A DNA stretch of 42,102 nt from Sunxiuqinia sp963974515 (GTDB taxonomy: Bacteria > Bacteroidota > Bacteroidia > Bacteroidales > Prolixibacteraceae), in the NCBI RefSeq assembly GCF_963974515.1, contig NZ_CAXBDD010000029.1, positions 1 to 42,102 of the forward strand, given 5' to 3'. This document shows positions 7,562-16,548 of this stretch, one piece after another; the stretch's first letter is position 1; each line of letters starts with the position of its first letter. The translations under genes were made by a program, and so were the position numbers. The notes beneath the pieces were generated by a model. It searched no databases. It was not told where the DNA came from and saw nothing but the letters and a program-made list of their open reading frames with translations.

Positions 7562-10033
7562 TTACATCGGATCAACATCGGCATAAATAACCAGACCTGT
7601 ATTGTTTGGGAGTGATTTGACCTGATCGATCGCATCCATCAGCATCTTTTTGCTCTGATCCAAGACTTTGTTCTTCTCAAGTTTTAACCAGATCTCTTTC
7701 TGATACCAGTTCTGAATCCGCCCAACAACCGGGTATTCCGGTCCAAGCACCCGGTTTCGAAATTGTTTACGTAACAAACCCGCCAAGTGGTTGGCTCCCA
7801 TATCCAGTCGGTCGCGATTTTTGTGTTTCACCACGATCTTAATCAACCGAAAATAAGGAGGATAACGAAATAACTTGCGTTCCTGCATTTGCCTATTAAA
7901 CAACTGGATAAAATTGTTGTCAATCACTTCCTGCAGCACTTCATGACTGGCTTGCGAGGTTTGAATCACCACTTTCCCCCGCTTACCTTTTCGTCCGGCG
8001 CGGCCACTCACCTGGGCCATCAACTGGAACGAACGCTCAAACGAACGGAAGTCCGGGTAGTTCAATAATTGGTCGGCATTCAAAATGCCCACCACTCGCA
8101 CATGATCAAAATCCAGTCCTTTGGTTACCATCTGCGTTCCAACCAAAATGTCGATCTGGCGATTTTCAAATTTGTAGATGATTTGCTCGAACGAACGTTT
8201 GGCCCGGGTGGTGTCCAGGTCCATTCGAGCAATACTGGCCTCGGGAAAAAGAAGTCCTAACTCCTCTTCTATTTGTTCGGTACCAAAACCTTTGGTTTGA
8301 ATGTCTTCGGAATGACACGCTCCACAATTTGCTGGCAAAGAAGAGGTATGTCCGCAATAATGACACACCAAGCCCGATCTGAATTTATGATAGGTCAAGC
8401 TCACATCGCAATTCATGCATTTCGGAATCCACCCGCAGGTTTTGCACTGCACGTAAGGCGCGAACCCTCGCCGGTTTTGAAACAAAATAACTTGTTCTTT
8501 GTTTTCTAGCGCCAATTTCACTTCTTCATACAAAAGGGGAGTGAGCAGCGATTTCATTTGCCTTTGGCGTGTTGCTTTCCGAATGTCAGCCACCACAATT
8601 TCAGGCATTTCAATTCCTTGGTATCGTTCATTTAACTCGACCAAGGCATATTTATTCAACTTAACGTTATAGTAGCTTTCAAACGATGGTGTGGCCGTTC
8701 CCAGCAAGACAGGTGCCTGGTGAATCTGCCCCAACACCACCGCTAAATCGCGGGCATTGTAGCGCGGCGCCGGATCAAATTGCTTATAACTATTCTCGTG
8801 CTCCTCGTCCACGATTATAAGCCCCAGTTTTTTAAAAGGTAGGAAAACAGCAGAACGGGCTCCTACGACTACCTGATACGAATCTTTCTTATCGTGCAAA
8901 ATATTAAACCAAATTTCCACCCGTTCTGCATCGTTAAATTTAGAATGGTAAATTCCCGCACGATCACCAAAAGCCCGTTTTAGGCGCGTAATCAGCTGAG
9001 ACGTCAATCCGATTTCAGGAACCAAATACAACACTTGTTTCCCTTCGTCCAGGACTTCTTCTATCAGTTTGATGTAGATCTCAGTTTTTCCGCTGGAGGT
9101 CACACCGTGCAACAGAACCGGCCGATTGGATTGAAAAGCTTGCTTGAGTTCAAGCACAGTATTTTCCTGCGCTGTATTCAAGTCATACAGAAATTGATCA
9201 GCCAAATGATTCATTTTAAGCCGTCCAATTTCGACTGATTCACTCACCAGAATCTTCTTATCAATCAAGGCCTTTAACACCGCATCAGAAACACCTGCCT
9301 GTTCCAGCAACTCCTTTTTCGGAAGGCTGTGTCTTGGTTCATGATGAAACACGGTTGAGCTTAAAAAGTATGCCAACAATTCGGATTGCTTCCGGGCCTT
9401 TTTCACTCCTTCGACGGCCTGCTCAATTTCGGCGGGAGAAGAAATCTCCTTAGACAAACGAACCATGGAGACGGTCTTCGGCTTGTAGCTCTCCTTCAAC
9501 TGTTCTTCCATTAAAATGGCGTTTTTTTCAAGGAGAATCTTTAGGGTCGCATACGATGATTTCTTACCCAAAAATTGGTTAATCTCGCGGATATTGGCCT
9601 GCCCTCTTCCCTGAAGCATCAATAACAAAGCTGTTTCTTCACCATTCAACTCCCCGGTGATCTGAAAGTTTGGGTTGGGGCTAACATTCGACTGGCTCTC
9701 CAATTTCAACGCTGAAGGAAGTGCCGCTTTATACACTTCGCCCAATGAGCAACAATAGTAGTTCGCCACCCATTCCCATGCGATAATCTGCGCCTGATTA
9801 ACAATGGGCTCCTGATCCAGAATGGCATCAATTTGCTTTAACTCAAAATCCCCTTCTGGGACTTGATCATGTAGACGAAAAACCAAGGCCGAAAAAAACT
9901 TACGGGCCCCGAACTGGACAACAACACGGATTCCAACCTTCATATTGGGCTCGAACCCGGGAGCCACGAGGTAGGTAAATTTGTTGTTCAGCGGCAAGGG
10001 TAATATGACATCGGCAAACATTTGAACAGGCAT
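7562..10033 (-). CDS. priA: Primosomal protein N' (PriA), replication-restart helicase
   Basis: An 823-residue 3'-5' superfamily-2 DNA helicase that reloads the replisome at stalled forks. The N-terminal DNA-binding domain starts MPVQMFADVILPLP. Walker A GVTSSGKT is at residues 310-317, the DEEH box is near 404-407, and a TATPS motif follows. The zinc-binding insert has eight cysteines in four CxxC-like pairs (about 535-585, CKTC, CMNC, CHYC, CGAC). The SGRAGR motif VI is present. Length fits the Bacteroidota family, which is longer than the 732-residue E. coli protein. Confidence 0.97.
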   Translation of the reverse strand: MPVQMFADVILPLPLNNKFTYLVAPGFEPNMKVGIRVVVQFGARKFFSALVFRLHDQVPEGDFELKQIDAILDQEPIVNQAQIIAWEWVANYYCCSLGEVYKAALPSALKLESQSNVSPNPNFQITGELNGEETALLLMLQGRGQANIREINQFLGKKSSYATLKILLEKNAILMEEQLKESYKPKTVSMVRLSKEISSPAEIEQAVEGVKKARKQSELLAYFLSSTVFHHEPRHSLPKKELLEQAGVSDAVLKALIDKKILVSESVEIGRLKMNHLADQFLYDLNTAQENTVLELKQAFQSNRPVLLHGVTSSGKTEIYIKLIEEVLDEGKQVLYLVPEIGLTSQLITRLKRAFGDRAGIYHSKFNDAERVEIWFNILHDKKDSYQVVVGARSAVFLPFKKLGLIIVDEEHENSYKQFDPAPRYNARDLAVVLGQIHQAPVLLGTATPSFESYYNVKLNKYALVELNERYQGIEMPEIVVADIRKATRQRQMKSLLTPLLYEEVKLALENKEQVILFQNRRGFAPYVQCKTCGWIPKCMNCDVSLTYHKFRSGLVCHYCGHTSSLPANCGACHSEDIQTKGFGTEQIEEELGLLFPEASIARMDLDTTRAKRSFEQIIYKFENRQIDILVGTQMVTKGLDFDHVRVVGILNADQLLNYPDFRSFERSFQLMAQVSGRAGRKGKRGKVVIQTSQASHEVLQEVIDNNFIQLFNRQMQERKLFRYPPYFRLIKIVVKHKNRDRLDMGANHLAGLLRKQFRNRVLGPEYPVVGRIQNWYQKEIWLKLEKNKVLDQSKKMLMDAIDQVKSLPNNTGLVIYADVDPM

Positions 10034-10133
10034 AGTACAAACATCGGAATTTTTATTCGTTCTGAAGAATAACTCCTCTTTTTAACCCCGTAAATTTGAT
10101 TGTCGGTCTACGCATCAGTTGGAGTACCAATAA

Positions 10134-10163
10134 AAAACCCCAAAGCCGAAACTCCAGGGTTTT
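10134..10163 (-). terminator. Rho-independent terminator of the ompA-family gene
   Basis: Read on the minus strand this is a 12-bp stem (three G-U pairs) with a 6-nt TTTCGG loop, followed directly by a run of six T at 10137-10132. It lies about 50 nt after the stop codon of the OmpA-family gene and would separate it from priA. Confidence 0.85.
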
Positions 10164-10215
10164 AATGATTATCTATTTTTTCTCGATTCTCTATTTCGCA
10201 GAAGGACAGCGATGC

Positions 10216-11382
10216 TTATCGAATGCTGAAAGTAACTCTCCGAGCCAATTGACGCGCATTTGGCGAGCCTTCATCAACACTTGTATCTTCACCACGACCT
10301 TCGGTGTTCAGTCTTGATTTTTCAATACCAGCCTTAACCAGTACATCCGCTACAGCTTCTGCTCTTTTGGTTGAAAGCTTTTTGTTGTAATCCTCCGGAC
10401 CTTTTTCATCAGCGTATCCCACCAAGTTGACATTGACACCTGGATTCTTTTTCATGTAAGTACGAAGAACATTGATGGCATCAGTAGCTCCTTTGTCAAT
10501 TTCTGAACTATTGAAATCGAAGAAGATGTTCACATAACCTTCATTAATCAACTGCTCAATCATGTCAACTTCTTTGTTGCTCAGTCCATCAACCTTACTA
10601 TCAAGTTCATCAACTCTTGTATTCAGCTTATCATCACCCTCCTGGACTTTCTTAGCATCTTCAGCACGAGACTTTTGAATCTGCTCTTCCAATGCTGCAA
10701 TTCGCGAATCCAGCAGCGCAGCATACTCATCACCACGAACAAACCAGTCAGCATGGGTTTCGTTTTTTCCTAAATAATAGGAAATTCCAATGGTACCAGT
10801 AAAAACAAATGGTTCATCATTTCTCGTTACACGTCCATCGAATGTTCTGTTTTGCCGTCCATTGTAGCCCATGGAACCATCAATATTCAAACTTACCCGG
10901 TCTGACAATTTAGCCATTCCAGTAAAACCAGCCTTTGCAGTTCCGACGTGGTCACCATCTGAAATATTATCATAATCCAACCAACCCACTCCCAAACCAG
11001 CGTGAGCCAACAGGTTAAATGTTTGCGTCCAGGTCTCAAAATGCAGCAGACGCCCAACACCAACAACACCCTGAACATCAAACTGATACTGTTTGGTCGT
11101 AAAATCCATCAGGCCATCCTTTTCTTGGAAATTATTATACCCAAGCCCAGCTTTCACACCAAAAAACTCATTAAACATATATCTGGCACCCAGTTCGCCT
11201 GATAAGAAGTCGGGAGTAGCAGTTCCATACCCCGGAGCCATATTTCGGTAAGGCTTAGTTAAGCCAATACCAGCATCGATAGACCAGTGATTGAAATCGG
11301 GTTCGTCCGAATTGGCGTTTTGCGAGTAACTAACGCCAGAAACGAGAACCGCCAGTGCAATAAAAAGTAATTTTTTTCTCAT
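10216..11382 (-). CDS. OmpA-family outer-membrane beta-barrel protein with peptidoglycan-binding domain
   Basis: A 388-residue protein with a signal peptide (residues 1-20, ending SGVSYS before QNA). Residues about 30-205 alternate as a beta-barrel with aromatic strand ends. A coiled-coil-like segment (about 220-275, SRIAALEEQIQ to LDSKVDGL) follows. The OmpA C-terminal domain covers about 284-388, with the FFDFNSSEI entry and the diaminopimelate-contacting pair Asp325 (GYADEKG) and Arg340 (STKRAEAV). It should tether the outer membrane to peptidoglycan. It has its own promoter (11522-11552) with a leader of about 130 nt, and its own terminator (10134-10163), so it is probably a strongly expressed single gene. 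Confidence 0.93.
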   Translation of the reverse strand: MRKKLLFIALAVLVSGVSYSQNANSDEPDFNHWSIDAGIGLTKPYRNMAPGYGTATPDFLSGELGARYMFNEFFGVKAGLGYNNFQEKDGLMDFTTKQYQFDVQGVVGVGRLLHFETWTQTFNLLAHAGLGVGWLDYDNISDGDHVGTAKAGFTGMAKLSDRVSLNIDGSMGYNGRQNRTFDGRVTRNDEPFVFTGTIGISYYLGKNETHADWFVRGDEYAALLDSRIAALEEQIQKSRAEDAKKVQEGDDKLNTRVDELDSKVDGLSNKEVDMIEQLINEGYVNIFFDFNSSEIDKGATDAINVLRTYMKKNPGVNVNLVGYADEKGPEDYNKKLSTKRAEAVADVLVKAGIEKSRLNTEGRGEDTSVDEGSPNARQLARRVTFSIR

Positions 11383-11521
11383 AACTAAATTATTTATGTA
11401 TTGTTTGTTGTAATTAAAAACTGTTCAATAATCGAACCATAAATCATCGAAAAACAAAAATTCAGCATTTTTGATTGCTTGATAGGCCCATATTATTAAT
11501 AACCATAACAATGGCTTCTTA

Positions 11522-11552
11522 CAAATATATGGTTTCATTTGGAAGTTGCCAA
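11522..11552 (-). promoter_or_regulatory. Bacteroidota-type promoter of the ompA-family gene
   Basis: On the minus strand this reads TTG (11552-11550), 20 nt, then TATATTTG (11529-11522), a match to the TTG/TAnnTTTG consensus. Transcription would start near 11515, giving a 5' leader of about 133 nt before the ATG at 11382. It follows the ettA stop (11620). Confidence 0.6.
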
Positions 11553-11619
11553 TAGTAAAATTACGTTTTTTCTATTTTCTTGAGCATTTTACTCATTCAT
11601 TTACAGACCATAAAAGAAC

Positions 11620-13305
11620 CTATTTCAGCAATTTTTTATATTTAATTCGGGTTGGTCCTTCATCACCCAGTCGCTTTTTCTTGCTTTCTTCGTATTCCGA
11701 GTAACTACCTTCAAAGTAATAAACACGTGATTCACCCTCAAAAGCAAGAATATGAGTTGCAATCCGGTCGAGAAACCAACGGTCGTGTGAAATAACAACC
11801 GCACAGCCTGCAAAGTTTTCCAAACCTTCCTCTAAAGCCCGCAGTGTATTTACATCAATATCGTTGGTCGGCTCATCGAGCAGCAATACGTTACCTTCTT
11901 CTTTGAGGGCAATTGCCAAATGCAGCCGGTTCCGCTCTCCGCCCGATAACACTCCGCACTTCTTTTCCTGATCAGCCCCTGAAAAATTAAAACGTGAAAC
12001 ATAAGCCCTTGAATTAACCTGCCTGTTTCCCAGCTGCATAAGATCAGTTCCGCCCGAGATGACCTGATAGACTGTTTTATTTGGATCAATGGCAGCGTGC
12101 GACTGGTCAACGTACGCAATTTTAACTGTTTCGCCCACGTGGAACGTTCCCTTATCCGGTTCAAGCTGTTTCATAATCAACTTAAACAAGGTCGTCTTAC
12201 CTGCGCCGTTGGGACCAATTACGCCCACGATCCCATTGGGGGGCAGCACAAATTCGAGGTCTTCGAAAAGCAAACGTTCACCAAATCCTTTTGCAACGCC
12301 ATGAGCTTCAATCACCTTTTCACCCAAGCGAGGACCATTAGGAATGAAAATTTCAAGCTTTTCTTCCTTTTGTCTTGAATCTTCACTCATCAGTTGGTCA
12401 TAGGCATTCAGACGGGCTTTGGCTTTAGCATGACGGGCTTTGGGAGCCATTCGTATCCATTCCAATTCGCGTTGCAAAGTCTTCTGTCGTTTTGACTGCT
12501 GCTTCTCTTCCTGAGCCAGTCGTTTCGATTTTTGCTCCAGCCATGAGGAATAGTTTCCTTTCCAGGGAATTCCTTCCCCTCGATCAAGCTCCAGTATCCA
12601 GCCAGCAACATTGTCCAGAAAGTAGCGGTCGTGGGTGATACAAATAACTGTTCCTTTATATTGCTGCAGGTGCATCTCAAGCCATTGGACCGATTCGGCA
12701 TCCAAATGGTTGGTTGGCTCGTCCAAAAGTAACACGTCCGGTTCCTTCAACAATAACCGGCATAGAGCTACCCGACGCTGCTCTCCCCCCGAAAGTTCGC
12801 TCACCAACTGTTCGCCAGGAGGACATCGCAAGGCATCCATGGCTCGTTCCAATTTTGCATCCAGATTCCAGGCATCATAACGATCGATCTTCTCTTGCAA
12901 CTTTGTTTGTTCAGCAATCAAGGCATCCATCTTATCCGGATCATCCAGCACCTCAGGTTCACCAAATTTCAAATTGACTTCTTCATAAGCTTTGAGCACA
13001 TCAACAACCTCTTGCACACCCTCTTCAACCGTTTCCTTCACCGTCTTCGACCCGTCAAGATGAGGTTCCTGCTCTAAATAACCAACAGTATATCCTGAGG
13101 AGAATACAACTTCGCCTTGATACGACTTCTCCAATCCGGCGATTATTTTTAAAAGGGTCGACTTTCCAGAACCGTTTAAACCAATGATTCCAATCTTCGC
13201 TCCAAGGAAAAATGATAGCGAAATATCCTTCAGTACTTGTTTTTGAGGTGGAAAGGTTTTACTCACCCGGTACATTGAAAAAATTATCTTCTTATCGTCT
13301 GCCAT
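11620..13305 (-). CDS. ettA: Energy-dependent translational throttle protein EttA (ABC-F ATPase)
   Basis: A 561-residue soluble protein with two ABC ATPase domains and no membrane segments. It acts on the ribosomal E site and gates the first elongation cycle according to the ATP/ADP level. Walker A motifs are GLNGSGKST (42-50) and GPNGAGKT (364-371). Signatures are LSGGEQRRVA (171-180) and LSGGERNRLH in the second half, each followed by LLLDEPTN. The charged linker (about 265-320, rich in K/R/Q) matches the P-site tRNA-interaction motif. Length is close to E. coli EttA (555). A TACTTTTG box at 13382-13375 could be its -7 element, but I see no good -33 box. Confidence 0.94.
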   Translation of the reverse strand: MADDKKIIFSMYRVSKTFPPQKQVLKDISLSFFLGAKIGIIGLNGSGKSTLLKIIAGLEKSYQGEVVFSSGYTVGYLEQEPHLDGSKTVKETVEEGVQEVVDVLKAYEEVNLKFGEPEVLDDPDKMDALIAEQTKLQEKIDRYDAWNLDAKLERAMDALRCPPGEQLVSELSGGEQRRVALCRLLLKEPDVLLLDEPTNHLDAESVQWLEMHLQQYKGTVICITHDRYFLDNVAGWILELDRGEGIPWKGNYSSWLEQKSKRLAQEEKQQSKRQKTLQRELEWIRMAPKARHAKAKARLNAYDQLMSEDSRQKEEKLEIFIPNGPRLGEKVIEAHGVAKGFGERLLFEDLEFVLPPNGIVGVIGPNGAGKTTLFKLIMKQLEPDKGTFHVGETVKIAYVDQSHAAIDPNKTVYQVISGGTDLMQLGNRQVNSRAYVSRFNFSGADQEKKCGVLSGGERNRLHLAIALKEEGNVLLLDEPTNDIDVNTLRALEEGLENFAGCAVVISHDRWFLDRIATHILAFEGESRVYYFEGSYSEYEESKKKRLGDEGPTRIKYKKLLK

Positions 13306-13445
13306 TTTATGTATGTTTCAGTGTATTAAAATCCAAACCATTGAATCAGCTACCGTAAGCCAATTTCCAGTTAGCAAAAGTAAGGGAAATTCAAGACATA
13401 TATCGCTAACTTTATCCGTGTATTTAATCGTTAAAATAAAAAGAT

Positions 13446-13811
13446 TTGAAAATTCTAGTTGTAGACGATAATCCGATCAATCTCAAATTTTTATTCTATT
13501 CGTTAAGGAATGACTATGAAATTGACATGGCCAGTGGAGGTGATGAGGCTTTACGATTGACCAAAGCCACGAAGTACGATTTGATTCTGATGGATCTATG
13601 GATGCCGCTGATTGATGGGGCTGAGACAACCAGGCAAATACGGTCACTGAATAGCAATATCAACAACAACACGCCCATTATCTTTTGCACCACAAGCAGT
13701 GACGATACCGACAGAAAACGATGCTTAACATTTGGTGCCAACGACTATCTTGTCAAACCAATACAAGTTAATCTGCTGAAAGAAAAACTAGACCATTACC
13801 TGGCTTTTTGA
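13446..13811 (+). CDS. Single-domain response regulator (CheY-like receiver), TTG start
   Basis: A 121-residue receiver domain with no output domain. The acidic pair is Asp7-Asp8, the phosphoacceptor is Asp50 (LILMDLWMP), the Thr/Ser switch is near Thr82 (FCTTSS) and the conserved Lys is Lys104 (YLVKPI). The frame must start at the TTG at 13446, because the next ATG would remove the Asp pair. No histidine kinase is adjacent. It is the only plus-strand gene in the first 35 kb, divergent from ettA, and it ends about 35 nt before a strong terminator shared with the ribosomal operon. Lone receivers of the MKILVVDDNPIN type usually serve phosphorelays with hybrid kinases; its partner is unknown. 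Confidence 0.88.
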   Translation: MKILVVDDNPINLKFLFYSLRNDYEIDMASGGDEALRLTKATKYDLILMDLWMPLIDGAETTRQIRSLNSNINNNTPIIFCTTSSDDTDRKRCLTFGANDYLVKPIQVNLLKEKLDHYLAF

Positions 13812-13843
13812 AAGTCCGGGACTCTTGCATTCGTGAAAAAAAG

Positions 13844-13869
13844 AAGAGCTGACCCCAGGGTCAGCTCTT
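13844..13869. terminator. Bidirectional terminator between the response regulator and rplQ
   Basis: A perfect 12-bp inverted repeat (13844-13855 with 13858-13869; realistically an 11-bp stem with a CCAG loop). On the minus strand it is followed by CTTTTTTT, a strong end for the ribosomal superoperon 29 nt after rplQ. On the plus strand CTCTTTCATTTT follows, a weaker end for the response regulator. Confidence 0.88.
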
Positions 13870-13897
13870 TCATTTTAGATCATTCTGATAAACATTA

Positions 13898-14500
13898 CTA
13901 TTGTGCTTTCTTCTCTTCGTCATCAGCTTTCGTCTCATCCTGCACGGGCTCTTCAGTTTTCACCTCCGTAGCAGCGGCTTCTTCCTTATTCGGTTCTGCA
14001 ACGACTTCTTCAGCGTTGGTTTCTTCAACCACTTTTTCTACTTTCCCCGGAGCAGGAGTTACCGTAGTTTCCTTAGTTTTAGCACCACCGCGACGCGAAC
14101 GACGCTTCTTCGGCTTATCTTCTTTAGCCGACAACAAGTTCTCGTTGTAATCAACCAATTCGATAATACACATTTCAGCATTGTCACCTAAACGATTGCC
14201 TGTTTTCAGGATACGGGTGTATCCGCCTGGACGCTCGCCTATTTTTTCTGCAACATCTCTAAAAAGTTCTGCCACTGCAGTTTTACTTTTCAACATACTG
14301 AAAACAATACGACGTGAATGAGTTGTATCATTTTTTGCTTTTGTAATAAGCGGTTCAACATACATCTTCAGTGCTTTAGCTTTTGCTACCGTTGTAGTAA
14401 TCCGCTTATGAAAAATCAGTGAATTTGCCATATTTGACAGCATGGCCTTCCGATGAGCACTCTTCCTTCCAAGATGGTTGAATTTTTTATTATGTCTCAT
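13898..14500 (-). CDS. rplQ: 50S ribosomal protein L17 with long acidic C-terminal tail
   Basis: The first 120 or so residues are a normal L17 (starting MRHNKKFNHLGRKSAHRKAM, with YTRILK and the CIIELVDYN end block). After this comes a basic patch KPKKRRSRRGG and then about 65 residues rich in Glu, Ala, Val, Thr and Lys, giving 200 residues in place of the usual 115-130. It is the last gene of the alpha operon, 6 nt after rpoA, and ends at the bidirectional terminator. Tails of this sort occur in other Bacteroidota L17 proteins as I recall; the tail's role is unknown. Confidence 0.97.
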   Translation of the reverse strand: MRHNKKFNHLGRKSAHRKAMLSNMANSLIFHKRITTTVAKAKALKMYVEPLITKAKNDTTHSRRIVFSMLKSKTAVAELFRDVAEKIGERPGGYTRILKTGNRLGDNAEMCIIELVDYNENLLSAKEDKPKKRRSRRGGAKTKETTVTPAPGKVEKVVEETNAEEVVAEPNKEEAAATEVKTEEPVQDETKADDEEKKAQ

Positions 14501-14506
14501 TTCTGC

Positions 14507-15499
14507 TTATTCCTTGTCAAGTTTATACTTACTTATATCCATTCCGAATGTCAGGTTCATGCCATTCAACAGGTCATCCAACTCAGTCAACGATTTTTTA
14601 CCAAAGTTTCTGAACTTCAGCAAGTCGTTGCGATTGTATGTAACCAGTTCTCCCAAAGTTTCAACATCGGCTGCTTTCAAGCAGTTGAGCGCACGGACTG
14701 AAAGGTCCATGTCAACCAACTTTGTTTTTAACAGCTGACGCATGTGCAATACTTCTTCATCAAATTCTTCGTTTGCAAATTTCTCATCTGAATCCAATGT
14801 AATTTTTTCATCAGAGAAAAGCATAAAGTGATAAATCAGGATCTTTGCTGCTTCTTTTAAAGCATCTTTTGGGTGAATTGAGCCATCGGTACTGAGATCA
14901 AGAACCAACTTTTCGTAGTCAGTCTTTTGCTCAACACGATAGTTTTCAACGGCATACTTCACATTTTTAATTGGTGTGAAGATGGAGTCAATCGGAATTA
15001 TACCAAACTCAGCATCTACAGGCTTATTCTCGGGGCTTGGAACATAACCTCGCCCTTTGTTGATTGTTAATTCCACCTGCAATTTAACATCAGCTTCCAT
15101 CCGGCAAATTACCAATTCAGGATTAAGCACCCTGAATCCGGTCATAAACTTGTTGATGTCGCCAGCAGTAAATTTATCCTGACCACTAATTGAAATAGAA
15201 ACTTTTTCGCTCTCAAAATCTTCAACTTCACGTTTAAAACGAATTTGCTTCAGATTCAAAATGATTTCAGTAACATCTTCCATCACTCCTTTAATGGTTG
15301 CAAATTCATGATCAACGCCATCGATTTTGAGGGTTGTTATTGCATAACCTTCCAAAGATGATAACAGGATCCGACGGAGAGCATTGCCGATTGTGATACC
15401 ATAACCGGGCTCCAATGGACGAAATTCGAATTTACCGAATTTCTCATCAGATTCGACCATTATTACTTTGTCAGGTTTTTGGAACGCTAATATTGCCAT
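14507..15499 (-). CDS. rpoA: DNA-directed RNA polymerase subunit alpha
   Basis: A 330-residue alpha subunit. The N-terminal dimerisation domain (about 1-230) carries the motif GYGITIGNALRRILLSSLEG, and the C-terminal domain (about 255-325) has two helix-hairpin-helix segments (VETLGELVTYNRNDLLKFRN, then KKSLTELDDLL). It nucleates assembly of the polymerase and contacts upstream DNA and activators. It is placed between rpsD and rplQ as is standard for the alpha operon. Confidence 0.99.
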   Translation of the reverse strand: MAILAFQKPDKVIMVESDEKFGKFEFRPLEPGYGITIGNALRRILLSSLEGYAITTLKIDGVDHEFATIKGVMEDVTEIILNLKQIRFKREVEDFESEKVSISISGQDKFTAGDINKFMTGFRVLNPELVICRMEADVKLQVELTINKGRGYVPSPENKPVDAEFGIIPIDSIFTPIKNVKYAVENYRVEQKTDYEKLVLDLSTDGSIHPKDALKEAAKILIYHFMLFSDEKITLDSDEKFANEEFDEEVLHMRQLLKTKLVDMDLSVRALNCLKAADVETLGELVTYNRNDLLKFRNFGKKSLTELDDLLNGMNLTFGMDISKYKLDKE

Positions 15500-15518
15500 A
15501 ATAATACTGAGTAATTTA

Positions 15519-16127
15519 TTATTTAGAATACAACTCTACAATCAGTTGTTCTTTGATATTTTCAGGAATTTCTTCCCGTTCAGGGCGATTTAAAAACTTA
15601 CCGCTCATCTGAGCACCATCCCATTCCAACCAAGCGTATTTGTTGTAGCGGTGTGAATTCAAGGCACCAGAAATTACTTCCAATGATTTTGATTTTTCAC
15701 GTACGCCAACGATATCGCCAGGACGCAGGTGGTATGAAGGAATATTCACCAATTCACCATTAACCGTGATGTGTTTATGGGTAACCAATTGTCGTGCACC
15801 TGCTCTTGAAGCGGCTAAACCAAGACGGAAAACGACGTTATCCAATCTTGCTTCCAGTAGCTGGAGTAGTACCTCACCGGTAATACCTTTGGATGCTGAT
15901 GCTTTTTTAAACAGGTTTGAGAATTGCTTCTCCAATACACCGTAAGTATATTTCGCCTTTTGCTTTTCCATTAACTGAACACCGTATTCAGATTTTTTAC
16001 GTCTGCGGCCAGTTTGCCCATGCATACCTGGCGGGTAGTTCTTTTTTTCAAGTACTTTGTCAGGTCCGAAAATTGGTTCACCAAATTTCCGTGCAATTTT
16101 TGTTTTGGGTCCTCTATATCTTGCCAT
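15519..16127 (-). CDS. rpsD: 30S ribosomal protein S4
   Basis: A 202-residue S4, a primary 16S rRNA-binding assembly protein. The S4 RNA-binding domain is at about residues 92-155 (LEARLDNVVFRLGLAASRAGARQ). I placed the start at the ATG at 16127, giving MARYRGPKTKIARKFG as in the family. A longer frame reaches 16178 but its first 17 residues are unlike S4. No N-terminal zinc cysteines are present. Confidence 0.98.
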   Translation of the reverse strand: MARYRGPKTKIARKFGEPIFGPDKVLEKKNYPPGMHGQTGRRRKKSEYGVQLMEKQKAKYTYGVLEKQFSNLFKKASASKGITGEVLLQLLEARLDNVVFRLGLAASRAGARQLVTHKHITVNGELVNIPSYHLRPGDIVGVREKSKSLEVISGALNSHRYNKYAWLEWDGAQMSGKFLNRPEREEIPENIKEQLIVELYSK

Positions 16128-16147
16128 TACTTTTCCGTTAAAAAATA

Positions 16148-16537
16148 TTAAACACGTCTTCTTTTCGATGGGCGGCAACCATTGTGTGGCAATGGTGTCA
16201 CATCAACGATTTCACTCACTTGAATACCCACACTGTTAATAGCTCGAATAGCGGATTCGCGACCGTTTCCGGGGCCTTTCACAAATACCTTTACTTTTCT
16301 GAGTCCGAGGTCATATGCAGTTTTTGCACATTCTTCAGAGGCTACCTGAGCAGCATAAGGTGTATTCTTTTTCGATCCTCTAAACCCTTTTTTACCTGCC
16401 GATGACCAAGAGATCACTTCTCCGTTATTATTGGTCAGGGAGATAATAATGTTATTGAATGAGGAATGAATATGCGCTTGACCGATAGCTTCAACAATAA
16501 CAACTCTTTTCTTACTGGAACTTGTCTTTTTTGCCAT
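16148..16537 (-). CDS. rpsK: 30S ribosomal protein S11
   Basis: A 129-residue S11 of the 30S platform. Recognisable blocks are AHIHSSFNNIIISLTN, SWSSAGKKGFRGSKK, VKGPGNGRESAIRA and the canonical end PHNGCRPSKRRRV. It lies 11 nt after rpsM and 20 nt before rpsD. Confidence 0.99.
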   Translation of the reverse strand: MAKKTSSSKKRVVIVEAIGQAHIHSSFNNIIISLTNNNGEVISWSSAGKKGFRGSKKNTPYAAQVASEECAKTAYDLGLRKVKVFVKGPGNGRESAIRAINSVGIQVSEIVDVTPLPHNGCRPSKRRRV

Positions 16538-16548
16538 AATTCTATTAA

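Noticed and set aside
12131..12146. parS-like sequence with a CCACGTGGAAC core
   Set aside because: Only 12 of 16 positions fit the parS palindrome, one half is poor, and it is inside ettA. No second site was seen.
16128..16178. Upstream extension of rpsD
   Set aside because: The extra 17 residues do not resemble S4, while the ATG at 16127 gives the canonical N-terminus.
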